Source of the DNA: Anaplasma capra
Lineage (GTDB): Bacteria > Pseudomonadota > Alphaproteobacteria > Rickettsiales > Anaplasmataceae
DNA: 64,000 nt
Reading direction: 5' to 3'
Assembly: GCF_025628805.1 (NCBI RefSeq)
Contig: NZ_JAOTBG010000002.1
Coordinates: forward strand, 18,875-82,874
Notes under the pieces: generated by a model
Seen by the model: the letters and a program-made list of their open reading frames with translations, nothing else
The model's database searches: none
What the model was told of the DNA's origin: nothing
Translations under genes and position numbers: made by a program
Shown here: positions 57,092 to 64,000 of the stretch, piece by piece
Position numbering within the stretch: the stretch's first letter is position 1
Layout: each line of letters starts with the position of its first letter

Positions 57092-58405
57092 TCAACTCGC
57101 CAGCGAGGATTCGGTTTTTTTCCGCATGGGAGACACAAACCTGTAGACCCCGTTTTCCACTCGAAGACAAAACGCAACCATAAGGGAAACTATAGTTGCA
57201 AAAAAGATCAGGTAAAACGCCGGGGCCGTACTAAGCCCGGTAGCGTGGGAAAACCACAGACAAATTGCGGGAGAAAGCGCTCCGGCAAGGTATCCGGCAC
57301 CATAGGGCAGTGAAAAGCATGTTTGCCGGCACCCCACGGGAAAAATCAGCGCGATAAATGACCCATACCACCCCACGTATGCACCACACATGATGAAAAA
57401 CGCTGTGCATGCAATTACAGAGCCCTTGTAAATGAAGTACACAACGGGATACAGGGAAACAATAATGCAGGCCATCATAACCAGGAAATACCCCCTCCTC
57501 TTACTTGCGTCAGACGCAAACAAGCTGAGGCACGATGCGAGCGACGCTAGCAACAGCGAGACCACGTACTCCGGATAGCTCAACCTGTGACTTAAATCTA
57601 TATAGATTGTGGCCAGATAAAAGAACCCGGAAGAGGTCGCTGCCATAACAAATACCAACAACACTGCACCAATGTTCTCCACCAGAGATTCAAAAATGTT
57701 CGTCCTACTCCCCGTTGATTTATACTCCACATAGTCACGGCTTTCACGTATCTTAGAGCGAAGGTATGGTAGTGGCAGGCCAATTACAACCGCAACCAAA
57801 AATGGAATCCTCCACCCCCATTCGTACATCTGCAGCTCCGTGAAGAGCGTTTCGCACACCCGCACCACAAACGTACCCAAAAACAATCCCAAATTACAGA
57901 ACGCTATTCTGCAAACCCATATAACTCTTACCTTGCTGCTATCAGCGCTTTCAGCCATGAGCACAACACCGCCAATCTCCGCACCGTATGCCAAACCCTG
58001 CACTACCCTGAGTATAGTCAGAACCAATGGGGAAAAGATACCCCAAGTTAGGGGAGTGGGGAGAACGGCCATACACAAAACTGACCCTATGAGCATGGAG
58101 GCAGAAATATTTAGGACAATCTTCCTCCCCTTTCTATCGCCTAAGTAGCCGAAGACCGCAGCACCTAGAGGCCTAGCAACAAAAGCAGATGCAAAAACCA
58201 AAAATCCTATGAGTTCGGAAAGATACGCAGCATGGCTTCCCTGGCTAGACGGAAGAACCCCCTGCGCAAAGAATACCTTATTTATCGTGGAGCTAAGAAT
58301 ACCAAAAATAATGAAATCGTAATGCTCTACAGCATTGCACAACAACACAGCGAGCACAATTTCGTTCAGACCCGAGATTCTCCTCCAGATCCTGTATATG
58401 TACAT
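57092..58405 (-). CDS. MFS transporter, ProP / metabolite:H+ symporter type
   Basis: About 437 residues, twelve hydrophobic segments. The ProP-type opening VLLCNAVEHYDFIIFGILSS corresponds to the usual G-N-x-x-E-W-Y-D-F. Motif A appears as GYLGDRKGRK, and the second half has the matching SDASKRRGYFL. Family members move osmolytes or carboxylates with protons; the substrate is not decidable. Start set at MYIYRIWRR (58405); 58462 is possible. Converges on ssb with a 53-bp gap. Confidence 0.87.
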   Translation of the reverse strand: MYIYRIWRRISGLNEIVLAVLLCNAVEHYDFIIFGILSSTINKVFFAQGVLPSSQGSHAAYLSELIGFLVFASAFVARPLGAAVFGYLGDRKGRKIVLNISASMLIGSVLCMAVLPTPLTWGIFSPLVLTILRVVQGLAYGAEIGGVVLMAESADSSKVRVIWVCRIAFCNLGLFLGTFVVRVCETLFTELQMYEWGWRIPFLVAVVIGLPLPYLRSKIRESRDYVEYKSTGSRTNIFESLVENIGAVLLVFVMAATSSGFFYLATIYIDLSHRLSYPEYVVSLLLASLASCLSLFASDASKRRGYFLVMMACIIVSLYPVVYFIYKGSVIACTAFFIMCGAYVGWYGSFIALIFPVGCRQTCFSLPYGAGYLAGALSPAICLWFSHATGLSTAPAFYLIFFATIVSLMVAFCLRVENGVYRFVSPMRKKTESSLAS

Positions 58406-58478
58406 AGACGAGCCAACAAGCAGGAAAACCCAACCGCACTGTAGCATGTGCCATGGGTGCACTCAAGTAAACATTTAA

Positions 58479-58509
58479 AAGAAATTAATTAATATATTAA
58501 AATAAATGA
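58479..58509. promoter_or_regulatory. AT-rich element similar to the one before the effector-like gene
   Basis: TTTAAAAGAAATTAATTAAT followed by ATATTAAAATAAAT lies between the AddB-like gene and the MFS gene. It matches TTTAAAGAAATTAATATTAA at 18698 with one inserted A and small shifts. Only two examples are seen. Confidence 0.3.
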
Positions 58510-58550
58510 AATCGGGGCGCGGTGGCACGGTAACCTGCACAGATTTGGTA

Positions 58551-61370
58551 TTAAGCTATGGGCACTTCACGCATCGGCCCGGGGCATAGTGCGCCCTCAC
58601 GTATTCTCGACAGAAGCTCATACTCAGAAAAGTCAGAAAAATCTTCACGGGGTGAGAACGGGGTCATCTCTTCAGCGTATCGCAACAAAAGCTTTGTAAA
58701 GCCCTCCTTTGTAATGCCCAAAATCTCAGTAAAATCTGAGACTTGGGTTACCTCAACCGCCCAAGGTGTGATTTTCCAGTACGAAAAAGACACTGCATCT
58801 ACCGCAGCGCCCTCCGAAACGCACACGGCATCTATAACAGCTCTAGATGCAAATCCACATCGTATATCAACCTGAGAAGGCACTGAACCAATCTTGTGAC
58901 ACACCACAGTAACACTGCCGTCTTTTAGATATTCCACTCTGTCACACATGGCAACAACTTGCATTTCATCACTAACATGCCAGAAGAAATTTTTATATGC
59001 TTCAATACGTACAGCTGCAGACCTACGTTCGCTGTCCATCTCAAAAAAGTTACGTGCCATCTTTTCAAATTTTGGCCACCACAGCACAAACGCATATGGA
59101 TGCTGGGCAGCAATTGCATCAAATTTGCGCCTTGCTATTTCTAAGAGAAGATTATAATCGCCCTCCGCTACAACACTTGCCAAGTATTCTCGTAGGATCC
59201 CATGAACGACTGTGCCAAAACCCCCTGCCACACGCCGGGTGTCCACCACCCTTACTGGACGCATCTTCAGAATGTATTTCAGGTAGAACACGTACGGATT
59301 GTTGATCAAAGTATTCACAGCTTTTGCGGTCAGCACAGACATAGCCTTTTTCCTGACTGCCAATTCTGGATTCGGAGCAACCGTGCCGGATGCACCCGCT
59401 GTGGCGGCGCCACTGATGGCCTGAATGACGTTGCAGTTCACGGCGCAGTCCTTCAACAGAAATGCTAGGTATCGAATCCACACGGGCTCACTCACTACAC
59501 CAAAGTCCTTGGTGGATTTGGTAATCCAAACCTTGCTGGAGTAGAAAAGGCTGTATAGCACATACATAATGCGTCCGCCGTATTCCTCAGCAGATGGTAG
59601 ATCTAATTTCTCGCGCATCCAGTTGCTCAGCATAGGGCTGCAACGCGGTTTACAATCTGCCTCACTTAACCCAGAAATTATCACAACATCTCTGGTCGCA
59701 AGGTTCACAGCAGAAAATTTGTTGCGCTCCCTAGCAAAAAAAGCACCTATCAGCAGTTCGCACGCCTCTTTGTATTTCACCAGAGAAAACGTCATGGCAC
59801 CGGTACAACGGTTCCTGAACAGGGAAAAAAATTGCTCTATTCTGTTCAGTGCATGTGTGTGTGCGGCCAAACCGTTAGTGCCGCATCCGCACAGAAGCTT
59901 AAGACACTTGGCATGCGCAGCAGCTACTTCACTAATCGTGCAGCCCTCGTGCACGGCAATTAGAGGTGATACTGCTCCCATGACCCTACTCCACAGCTCC
60001 TCCAATTGCTGAAAGTCTTCTTTTATGACATTGCCTATCGCCTCAAAGCTTGTAGCTGAGCGCTCTCTTATTATCTCAACTTCCAGTGTAACAAGTAGCT
60101 CTCTGTACCCATCGGCGTCATATCCAAGCGTAACTAGCGGGTGTTTTAGCAGATATAACAGCCGCACAGTATCTTCGGGCGAAAGCAATACCTCAACCAC
60201 ACAAAGTACGAGGGGGGCTATCACTCTATCATAATCCAGAGTTGCTGCTTCCGCTTGTTCGATATAGGACAGAGCATCTATCCTATGAGTGAGAGAGTTG
60301 CTACCTATGAATGCAATGCAACGCCCCTCTAGGGAACGCGCAACGTCCATATCACAGTTAGCACCCCCTGGTGTTGACGTGTGTCTCTCACCTAAGACTC
60401 GCCCACATACGGCTGCAACGCCAGCCGGGGCTTCTCCACTTTCTGCTGTCTTGCATAATTTCAGAATCTCCGCAACCTTGGTGGCTTCTTCAGCCTCCGA
60501 AGAACATGTAACGAGCTTGATGTTTTCCGTATTTTTGGCGCCATAGTCTTGGAGAGAATGCTCGACAATCCCAAAATTGAATAGTGACTCAACAACATGA
60601 TTCGTCCTCACTCGACCAAGTCTCTGTATATCGTTCCTATCTATACCAAGCTCCCTTAGCAAGCGCACAAGGTAATACTGATAGTGCTCACAGTGTACAG
60701 CCCCCCACTTATGCTTAGGAAGTTCCAAGTCAACGTACGGAAGAACGATTGCAACATCCAGCACACTACCAATTAGTGACTGCAAAAAACGTGTGAATAC
60801 TTTGCTGAACACAACACCCGCCACAATGACTTTTTTGCCTCGTTGATTCAGACTTTCCGTAAACAAATCAATACAGTACCCTGGAGGCGCAATACCCAGA
60901 CCACTTGCCTCCCTCTCCCACCACAGCACTAATTCGTACAGAAAGTCGGCAGTGCGGCAATACCCAAACTCATCACTACGGCAAACTCGCAATGCACTCG
61001 ATTCTACGCAGTTCACGTATAGCTCATCAAGTAAGGAAGACAGCTCACCAGCCATACGCAGAGGGTAATTAGAACCATGGTCTACATTCCATTTCTCTAT
61101 GAACTGAACCAGTAACAGAAGCTGCTCTGCCGCGCTTATTGCAACACCATGGGACGTGAGTGCACACCCCTCAATGTCAGAAAACGCCAGAATTTCTGGA
61201 CCGGTACCGGCACCACTGTATGCAGTAAGTTTAGAAATCTCATTGCTGAAAAGTCGCGCATCTTCCGCACTAGGAACAACAATTACACCCACCTGCTGGT
61301 CACTAGCGTACTGTGAAACCACCTCCACAAATGACTCGCTACAGTGTGCTGTAAAAACCTTGCCACTCAT
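58551..61370 (-). CDS. addB: AddB-like double-strand break repair protein with altered nuclease motif
   Basis: 939 residues. The layout follows alphaproteobacterial AddB: a helicase-like N-terminal half without a Walker A (VGVIVVPSAEDARLFSNEIS), a middle block (REKLDLPSAEEYGGRIMYVL...SSKVWITKSTKDFG), then a PD-(D/E)XK-type nuclease domain starting near VNTLINNPYVFYLKYILKMR and GTVVHGILREYL. In the nuclease core, CDRVEYLKDGSVTVVCHKIG aligns with DRIDxxxDGxxxIVDYKTG, so the catalytic Asp of D-Y-K is C824 (C824-H825-K826). Nuclease activity is probably lost or reduced, while an AddA-partner role may remain. addA is not in the window. Confidence 0.8.
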   Translation of the reverse strand: MSGKVFTAHCSESFVEVVSQYASDQQVGVIVVPSAEDARLFSNEISKLTAYSGAGTGPEILAFSDIEGCALTSHGVAISAAEQLLLLVQFIEKWNVDHGSNYPLRMAGELSSLLDELYVNCVESSALRVCRSDEFGYCRTADFLYELVLWWEREASGLGIAPPGYCIDLFTESLNQRGKKVIVAGVVFSKVFTRFLQSLIGSVLDVAIVLPYVDLELPKHKWGAVHCEHYQYYLVRLLRELGIDRNDIQRLGRVRTNHVVESLFNFGIVEHSLQDYGAKNTENIKLVTCSSEAEEATKVAEILKLCKTAESGEAPAGVAAVCGRVLGERHTSTPGGANCDMDVARSLEGRCIAFIGSNSLTHRIDALSYIEQAEAATLDYDRVIAPLVLCVVEVLLSPEDTVRLLYLLKHPLVTLGYDADGYRELLVTLEVEIIRERSATSFEAIGNVIKEDFQQLEELWSRVMGAVSPLIAVHEGCTISEVAAAHAKCLKLLCGCGTNGLAAHTHALNRIEQFFSLFRNRCTGAMTFSLVKYKEACELLIGAFFARERNKFSAVNLATRDVVIISGLSEADCKPRCSPMLSNWMREKLDLPSAEEYGGRIMYVLYSLFYSSKVWITKSTKDFGVVSEPVWIRYLAFLLKDCAVNCNVIQAISGAATAGASGTVAPNPELAVRKKAMSVLTAKAVNTLINNPYVFYLKYILKMRPVRVVDTRRVAGGFGTVVHGILREYLASVVAEGDYNLLLEIARRKFDAIAAQHPYAFVLWWPKFEKMARNFFEMDSERRSAAVRIEAYKNFFWHVSDEMQVVAMCDRVEYLKDGSVTVVCHKIGSVPSQVDIRCGFASRAVIDAVCVSEGAAVDAVSFSYWKITPWAVEVTQVSDFTEILGITKEGFTKLLLRYAEEMTPFSPREDFSDFSEYELLSRIREGALCPGPMREVPIA

Positions 61371-61468
61371 GAGTTTCTACAAAATCACGTAACACACATA
61401 CTAGCGTAGCAACGCTTTTGGTACAATTTTTTACGGAATGGAGCGGTACCTGAGCACCTACAGAAATA

Positions 61469-63061
61469 TTACCCGCCCACCGGGGCTACACTCAGTATAG
61501 GTGCTATCCTGCCGATTATTCTACCCACAACCGGAGCAGATACGGTACCACCCGTGACTTTCGCACCCTTAGGCTCGTCAATCATCACAAGAATTGCGTA
61601 TTTGGGCTCCAAGATAGGGAAGATGCCTAAGAACGAAACAAGGTTTGCGTCCTTGCGGTATCTGCCGTCAATCACTTTCTCCGCAGAGCCGGTTTTCCCC
61701 CCGACAGAATACCCCTTCACGTTCGCCCTTTTACCCGTACCGTGCTCAACCGCAAACCTCAGTAGCCGCCTAACCTCGTATGACGTTCTACTGCTCACTA
61801 TTCTTCTGCCTTCCGCCTCACGTCCCAGAATTAGCGTGGCCTCGTGCATTATGCCATCATTCACGAGCCCAGCAGCGGCTTGCACGACATGTACCGGAGT
61901 AACTGCAACCCCGTATCCATACGAAGCCGTGGCAACGGTGCTACTTCCCCACTCTCTAGGAAAAATTGGGAACCCCTTTTCTGGCACCTCCAAGCCTAGA
62001 TCTGACAACAAATCCATTCTGTCAAAGTACTCCAGTTGTATATCTTTGCCTAAATCCATAGCAATTTGCGCCATACCCACGTTAGAGGACTGCGCAAAAA
62101 TTTCCCGTACACTCAACACTGGACGACGCGACTTGTACATGTCGCTAATCCTATATCTGCCAATAGCAAAAGGTTGCGAAACGTCATATGTGTCCTCAGT
62201 TGAGACCTTACCCGAATCTATGGCGCTGGCCACTGTAAACAACTTGAATACTGAACCCATTTCGTACACGCCAAGAGTGGCTCTGTTGAATCTTTGATAG
62301 CTCTCAAATTTTGAACGATTGTTTGGATCAAAGTCGGGGAGGCTTACCGCAGCAAGGATTTCACCATTCCTTACATCCATGACAACGCCAACACCAGCAG
62401 AAGCATCATACTTGTTTACTTGGCGCAGTACTTCGTCTCTTACAACATTCTGCACCCTAATATCTACCGACAGTCTAACGTCACCCTTGACATCAGAGCT
62501 ATCCACGTACCTTTCTATGCCTGAAATGCCCTTACCATCGGAGCTTACATAGCCAAGTATGTGTGAAAGTAGATTGCCATGTGGGTATACGCGCTTAACT
62601 TCCTTAGTTAAGTGCAGCCCCTTCAACTTCAATGCTCTAATCTCCGCTTCCTCAGCGGGGGTTATACCGCGCTTTATCCATATGAACTTTCTCCTAGGCA
62701 ACAGTAACCTGCGTATGTGCTCCCTGTCGCCATGCAGGACAGCCGCCACTTTTTCGATCACCAACTCTGGATGTGATACGACAGTTGTATCAGCAGAAAG
62801 CGATGCAACGGCAACATCCATTGCCAGTATTTCACCATTTCGATCAAATATCATAGACCGGTTTCTAGGCTCCTGGCTCTCGCTAGTTGGCGCTTCCATC
62901 TCTCTAGATGGAGTAACCGTAAGAGTCATCAGCCTGAAGGCTAATATCACAAAAAAAAGCGCAAACGGAATCGCGGAGTATATAAGCCGTCTTCTGCTTC
63001 TGCGTGGAACCCCACTTTGCGGCTCGAAGCTATAAAAAATTTTCTCTACACGGTCACGCAA
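61469..63061 (-). CDS. ftsI: Septal peptidoglycan transpeptidase FtsI (PBP3)
   Basis: 530 residues. Short cytosolic N-terminus, one membrane anchor (LIYSAIPFALFFVILAFRLM), a PBP dimerisation domain (NRSMIFDRNGEILAMDVAVA), then the transpeptidase domain. Active-site motifs: S270-x-x-K273 in EMGSVFKLF, SSN (325-327) and KTG (456-458). It cross-links peptidoglycan at the division septum. With murG this shows retained septal wall synthesis. Divergent from hemB across 317 bp. Confidence 0.96.
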   Translation of the reverse strand: MRDRVEKIFYSFEPQSGVPRRSRRRLIYSAIPFALFFVILAFRLMTLTVTPSREMEAPTSESQEPRNRSMIFDRNGEILAMDVAVASLSADTTVVSHPELVIEKVAAVLHGDREHIRRLLLPRRKFIWIKRGITPAEEAEIRALKLKGLHLTKEVKRVYPHGNLLSHILGYVSSDGKGISGIERYVDSSDVKGDVRLSVDIRVQNVVRDEVLRQVNKYDASAGVGVVMDVRNGEILAAVSLPDFDPNNRSKFESYQRFNRATLGVYEMGSVFKLFTVASAIDSGKVSTEDTYDVSQPFAIGRYRISDMYKSRRPVLSVREIFAQSSNVGMAQIAMDLGKDIQLEYFDRMDLLSDLGLEVPEKGFPIFPREWGSSTVATASYGYGVAVTPVHVVQAAAGLVNDGIMHEATLILGREAEGRRIVSSRTSYEVRRLLRFAVEHGTGKRANVKGYSVGGKTGSAEKVIDGRYRKDANLVSFLGIFPILEPKYAILVMIDEPKGAKVTGGTVSAPVVGRIIGRIAPILSVAPVGG

Positions 63062-63378
63062 GGCTCCCTCAAGTAAAAACCCTTCAAGAAGGTTAGACGC
63101 TACACTTAGCTACATCAACTAATTTCGGTGCAACAAAAGCACAACCAATGGCATTGTGTGGGATAAATCTGCCATAGCACCTTCATACGATACAGTCAGG
63201 TACATTGCGCATCGTGCACTCTACCATCCCCGATTGCAGTATCAGAATACGTGAATGTCAAGTTAGTTGCTGAGTGTTACAAGTGTCAAGTTAGTTGCTG
63301 AGTGCTACAAATGTCAAATTAGTTGCTGAGTGCTACAAAAGAAAATAGACTTGGTCACCAGAGTGCGATAGGTGTCAC
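63062..63378. other. Divergent region between ftsI and hemB
   Basis: 317 bp without a gene. It contains three 28-bp tandem repeats (63255-63338) immediately before hemB. No promoter with two good boxes could be picked by eye. Confidence 0.5.
63255..63338 (+). repeat. Three 28-bp tandem repeats upstream of hemB
   Basis: The unit is (A/G)TGTCAAGTTAGTTGCTGAG then TG(T/C)TACAA. Copies at 63255-63282, 63283-63310 and 63311-63338 differ at only one to three bases. The last ends 40 bp before the hemB ATG, so the array lies where a promoter or regulator would sit. Confidence 0.9.
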
Positions 63379-64000
63379 ATGCAATTTCCCAAGACGAGGC
63401 TCCGGCGTAGGCGTAGTCATGCCTGGATGCGTGATATGGTCAGGGAAACGGTGCTCCGCGCCGGGGATTTGGTGTTACCTATATTTGTCTTTGCTGGCGA
63501 AGGAGAAAGTGTCCCAATAGAGGGTTTGGAGTGTATGCGACATGTATCCGTGAAGGGTGCAGCGCATTTGGCACGCGAAGCACGTAAAACGGGCATCAAC
63601 GCAGTCATTTTGTTTCCCTCCGGGTGTGAAAAGTCTGTCGGAGCAGAAGAAGCCTATAACCCGGATAATCTCATTTGCAGAGCAATACGTTGTATCAAGG
63701 ATGCCGTACCGGAAATTGGGGTCATGGCCGATGTAGCGCTTGATCCCTATACAGTTTCTGGTCACGATGGAATACTGGTGAATGACCGAGTGGATAATGA
63801 CGCCACAATAGGTGTGCTGTGCAAGCAGGCAGCGGTGCTTGCAGCCGCAGGTTGTGATGTCGTTGCCCCCTCTGACATGATGGATGGCAGAGTTGGTGCA
63901 ATTAGAGAGTTTCTCGACAATTGCGGGTTCAGTAACACCTGCATACTCTCCTACGCCGCAAAGTTCTGCTCGTGTCTATATAAGCCATTCCGCGAAGTGG
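63379..64000 (+). CDS. hemB: Delta-aminolevulinic acid dehydratase (porphobilinogen synthase), cut by the window end
   Basis: Second step of heme synthesis: condenses two aminolevulinate molecules. 207 residues are visible from MQFPKTRLRRRRRHAWMRDM with no stop before the edge. Family blocks are LPIFVFAGEGESVPIEGLEC, GINAVILFPSGCE, VMADVALDPYTVSGHDGIL and APSDMMDGRVGAIREFLD. The metal-site region lacks the cysteine triad of zinc-type enzymes (ALDPYTVSGHDG), which fits the Mg-dependent alphaproteobacterial type. The active-site lysines lie in the missing part. Confidence 0.95.
   Translation, partial: MQFPKTRLRRRRSHAWMRDMVRETVLRAGDLVLPIFVFAGEGESVPIEGLECMRHVSVKGAAHLAREARKTGINAVILFPSGCEKSVGAEEAYNPDNLICRAIRCIKDAVPEIGVMADVALDPYTVSGHDGILVNDRVDNDATIGVLCKQAAVLAAAGCDVVAPSDMMDGRVGAIREFLDNCGFSNTCILSYAAKFCSCLYKPFREV

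Overview
The window looks like a piece of chromosome from an Anaplasmataceae bacterium, most likely the Anaplasma marginale / A. centrale / A. ovis group. This is an inference from gene content, a near-balanced base composition (unlike AT-rich Ehrlichia or Wolbachia), a Rickettsiales-restricted small protein of the DUF2610 type, a 1.6 kaa NAD-glutamate dehydrogenase, a PleD-type cyclic-di-GMP response regulator, scattered nuo and ccm genes, and long gene-free stretches. No rRNA, insertion sequence, prophage or CRISPR array is visible. One tRNA (Asp, GTC) is present.

Layout. 1-219: 3' end of rpoD with a tandem 154-bp-period duplication of its tail. 264-7645 (mostly minus): dnaG, a MidA/NDUFAF7-like methyltransferase, a TlpA-like protein without its cysteines, nrdB, cysS and an ExoD-family membrane protein, with the DUF2610 gene on the plus strand. 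8256-14981 (plus): NAD-GDH, a TatB-like gene, pleD. 15079-18560 (minus): efp - degenerate suhB - rluC, then murG. 18784-35961 (plus): a repeat-rich effector-like protein, a fused GltD/PyrK-like oxidoreductase, psd, pssA, yidC, ribH, nusB, uvrA, nuoABC, surE, ccmD-like, ccmE. 36064-40215 (minus): leuS, tatD, pyrF. 40615-47218: an orphan HTH gene, rpoZ, an Smr-domain gene, thiC, coaE (minus), tsaC, holB and an HU-family gene. 47219-47796: a strongly G/T-skewed gene-free stretch. 47797-49260 (minus): pdxJ and a short nadD. 49467-50474: an unrecognised membrane protein. 50587-63061 (mostly minus): dnaA, fabI with a clear terminator, tRNA-Asp with a good promoter, gatB, malonyl-CoA decarboxylase, ssb (plus), a ProP-like MFS transporter, an AddB-like protein with a damaged nuclease motif, and ftsI. 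63379-end: the start of hemB, cut by the window edge.

How it fits together. Most genes are housekeeping: replication and repair (dnaA, dnaG, holB, ssb, uvrA, addB-like, HU), translation (cysS, leuS, gatB, efp, tsaC, tRNA-Asp), cofactors (thiC, ribH, pdxJ, nadD, coaE, hemB), phosphatidylethanolamine synthesis (pssA, psd), fatty acids (fabI), cell wall (murG, ftsI), respiration (nuoABC, ccmD/E) and amino-acid-based carbon metabolism (GDH). Many neighbours overlap by a few bases (nrdB/tlpA, efp/suhB/rluC, tsaC/holB, surE/ccmD/ccmE, tatD/pyrF), which suggests small translationally coupled units rather than large operons.

The part most worth attention is 18784-21303. It is a low-complexity 839-residue protein behind its own AT-rich promoter. 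It carries four tandem STNPF motifs (EH-domain ligands in host endocytosis), a YEEI motif (Src-family SH2 ligand when phosphorylated), other tyrosine and proline-rich motifs, three sets of in-frame tandem repeats and a basic C-terminus, all of which suit a secreted host-manipulating effector. Other notable points are three proteins that keep a family fold but have lost catalytic residues (TlpA-like, SuhB-like, AddB-like), a fused Nfn/SudAB-like flavoenzyme, and a G12 tract whose length decides whether an upstream ATG is in frame with surE.
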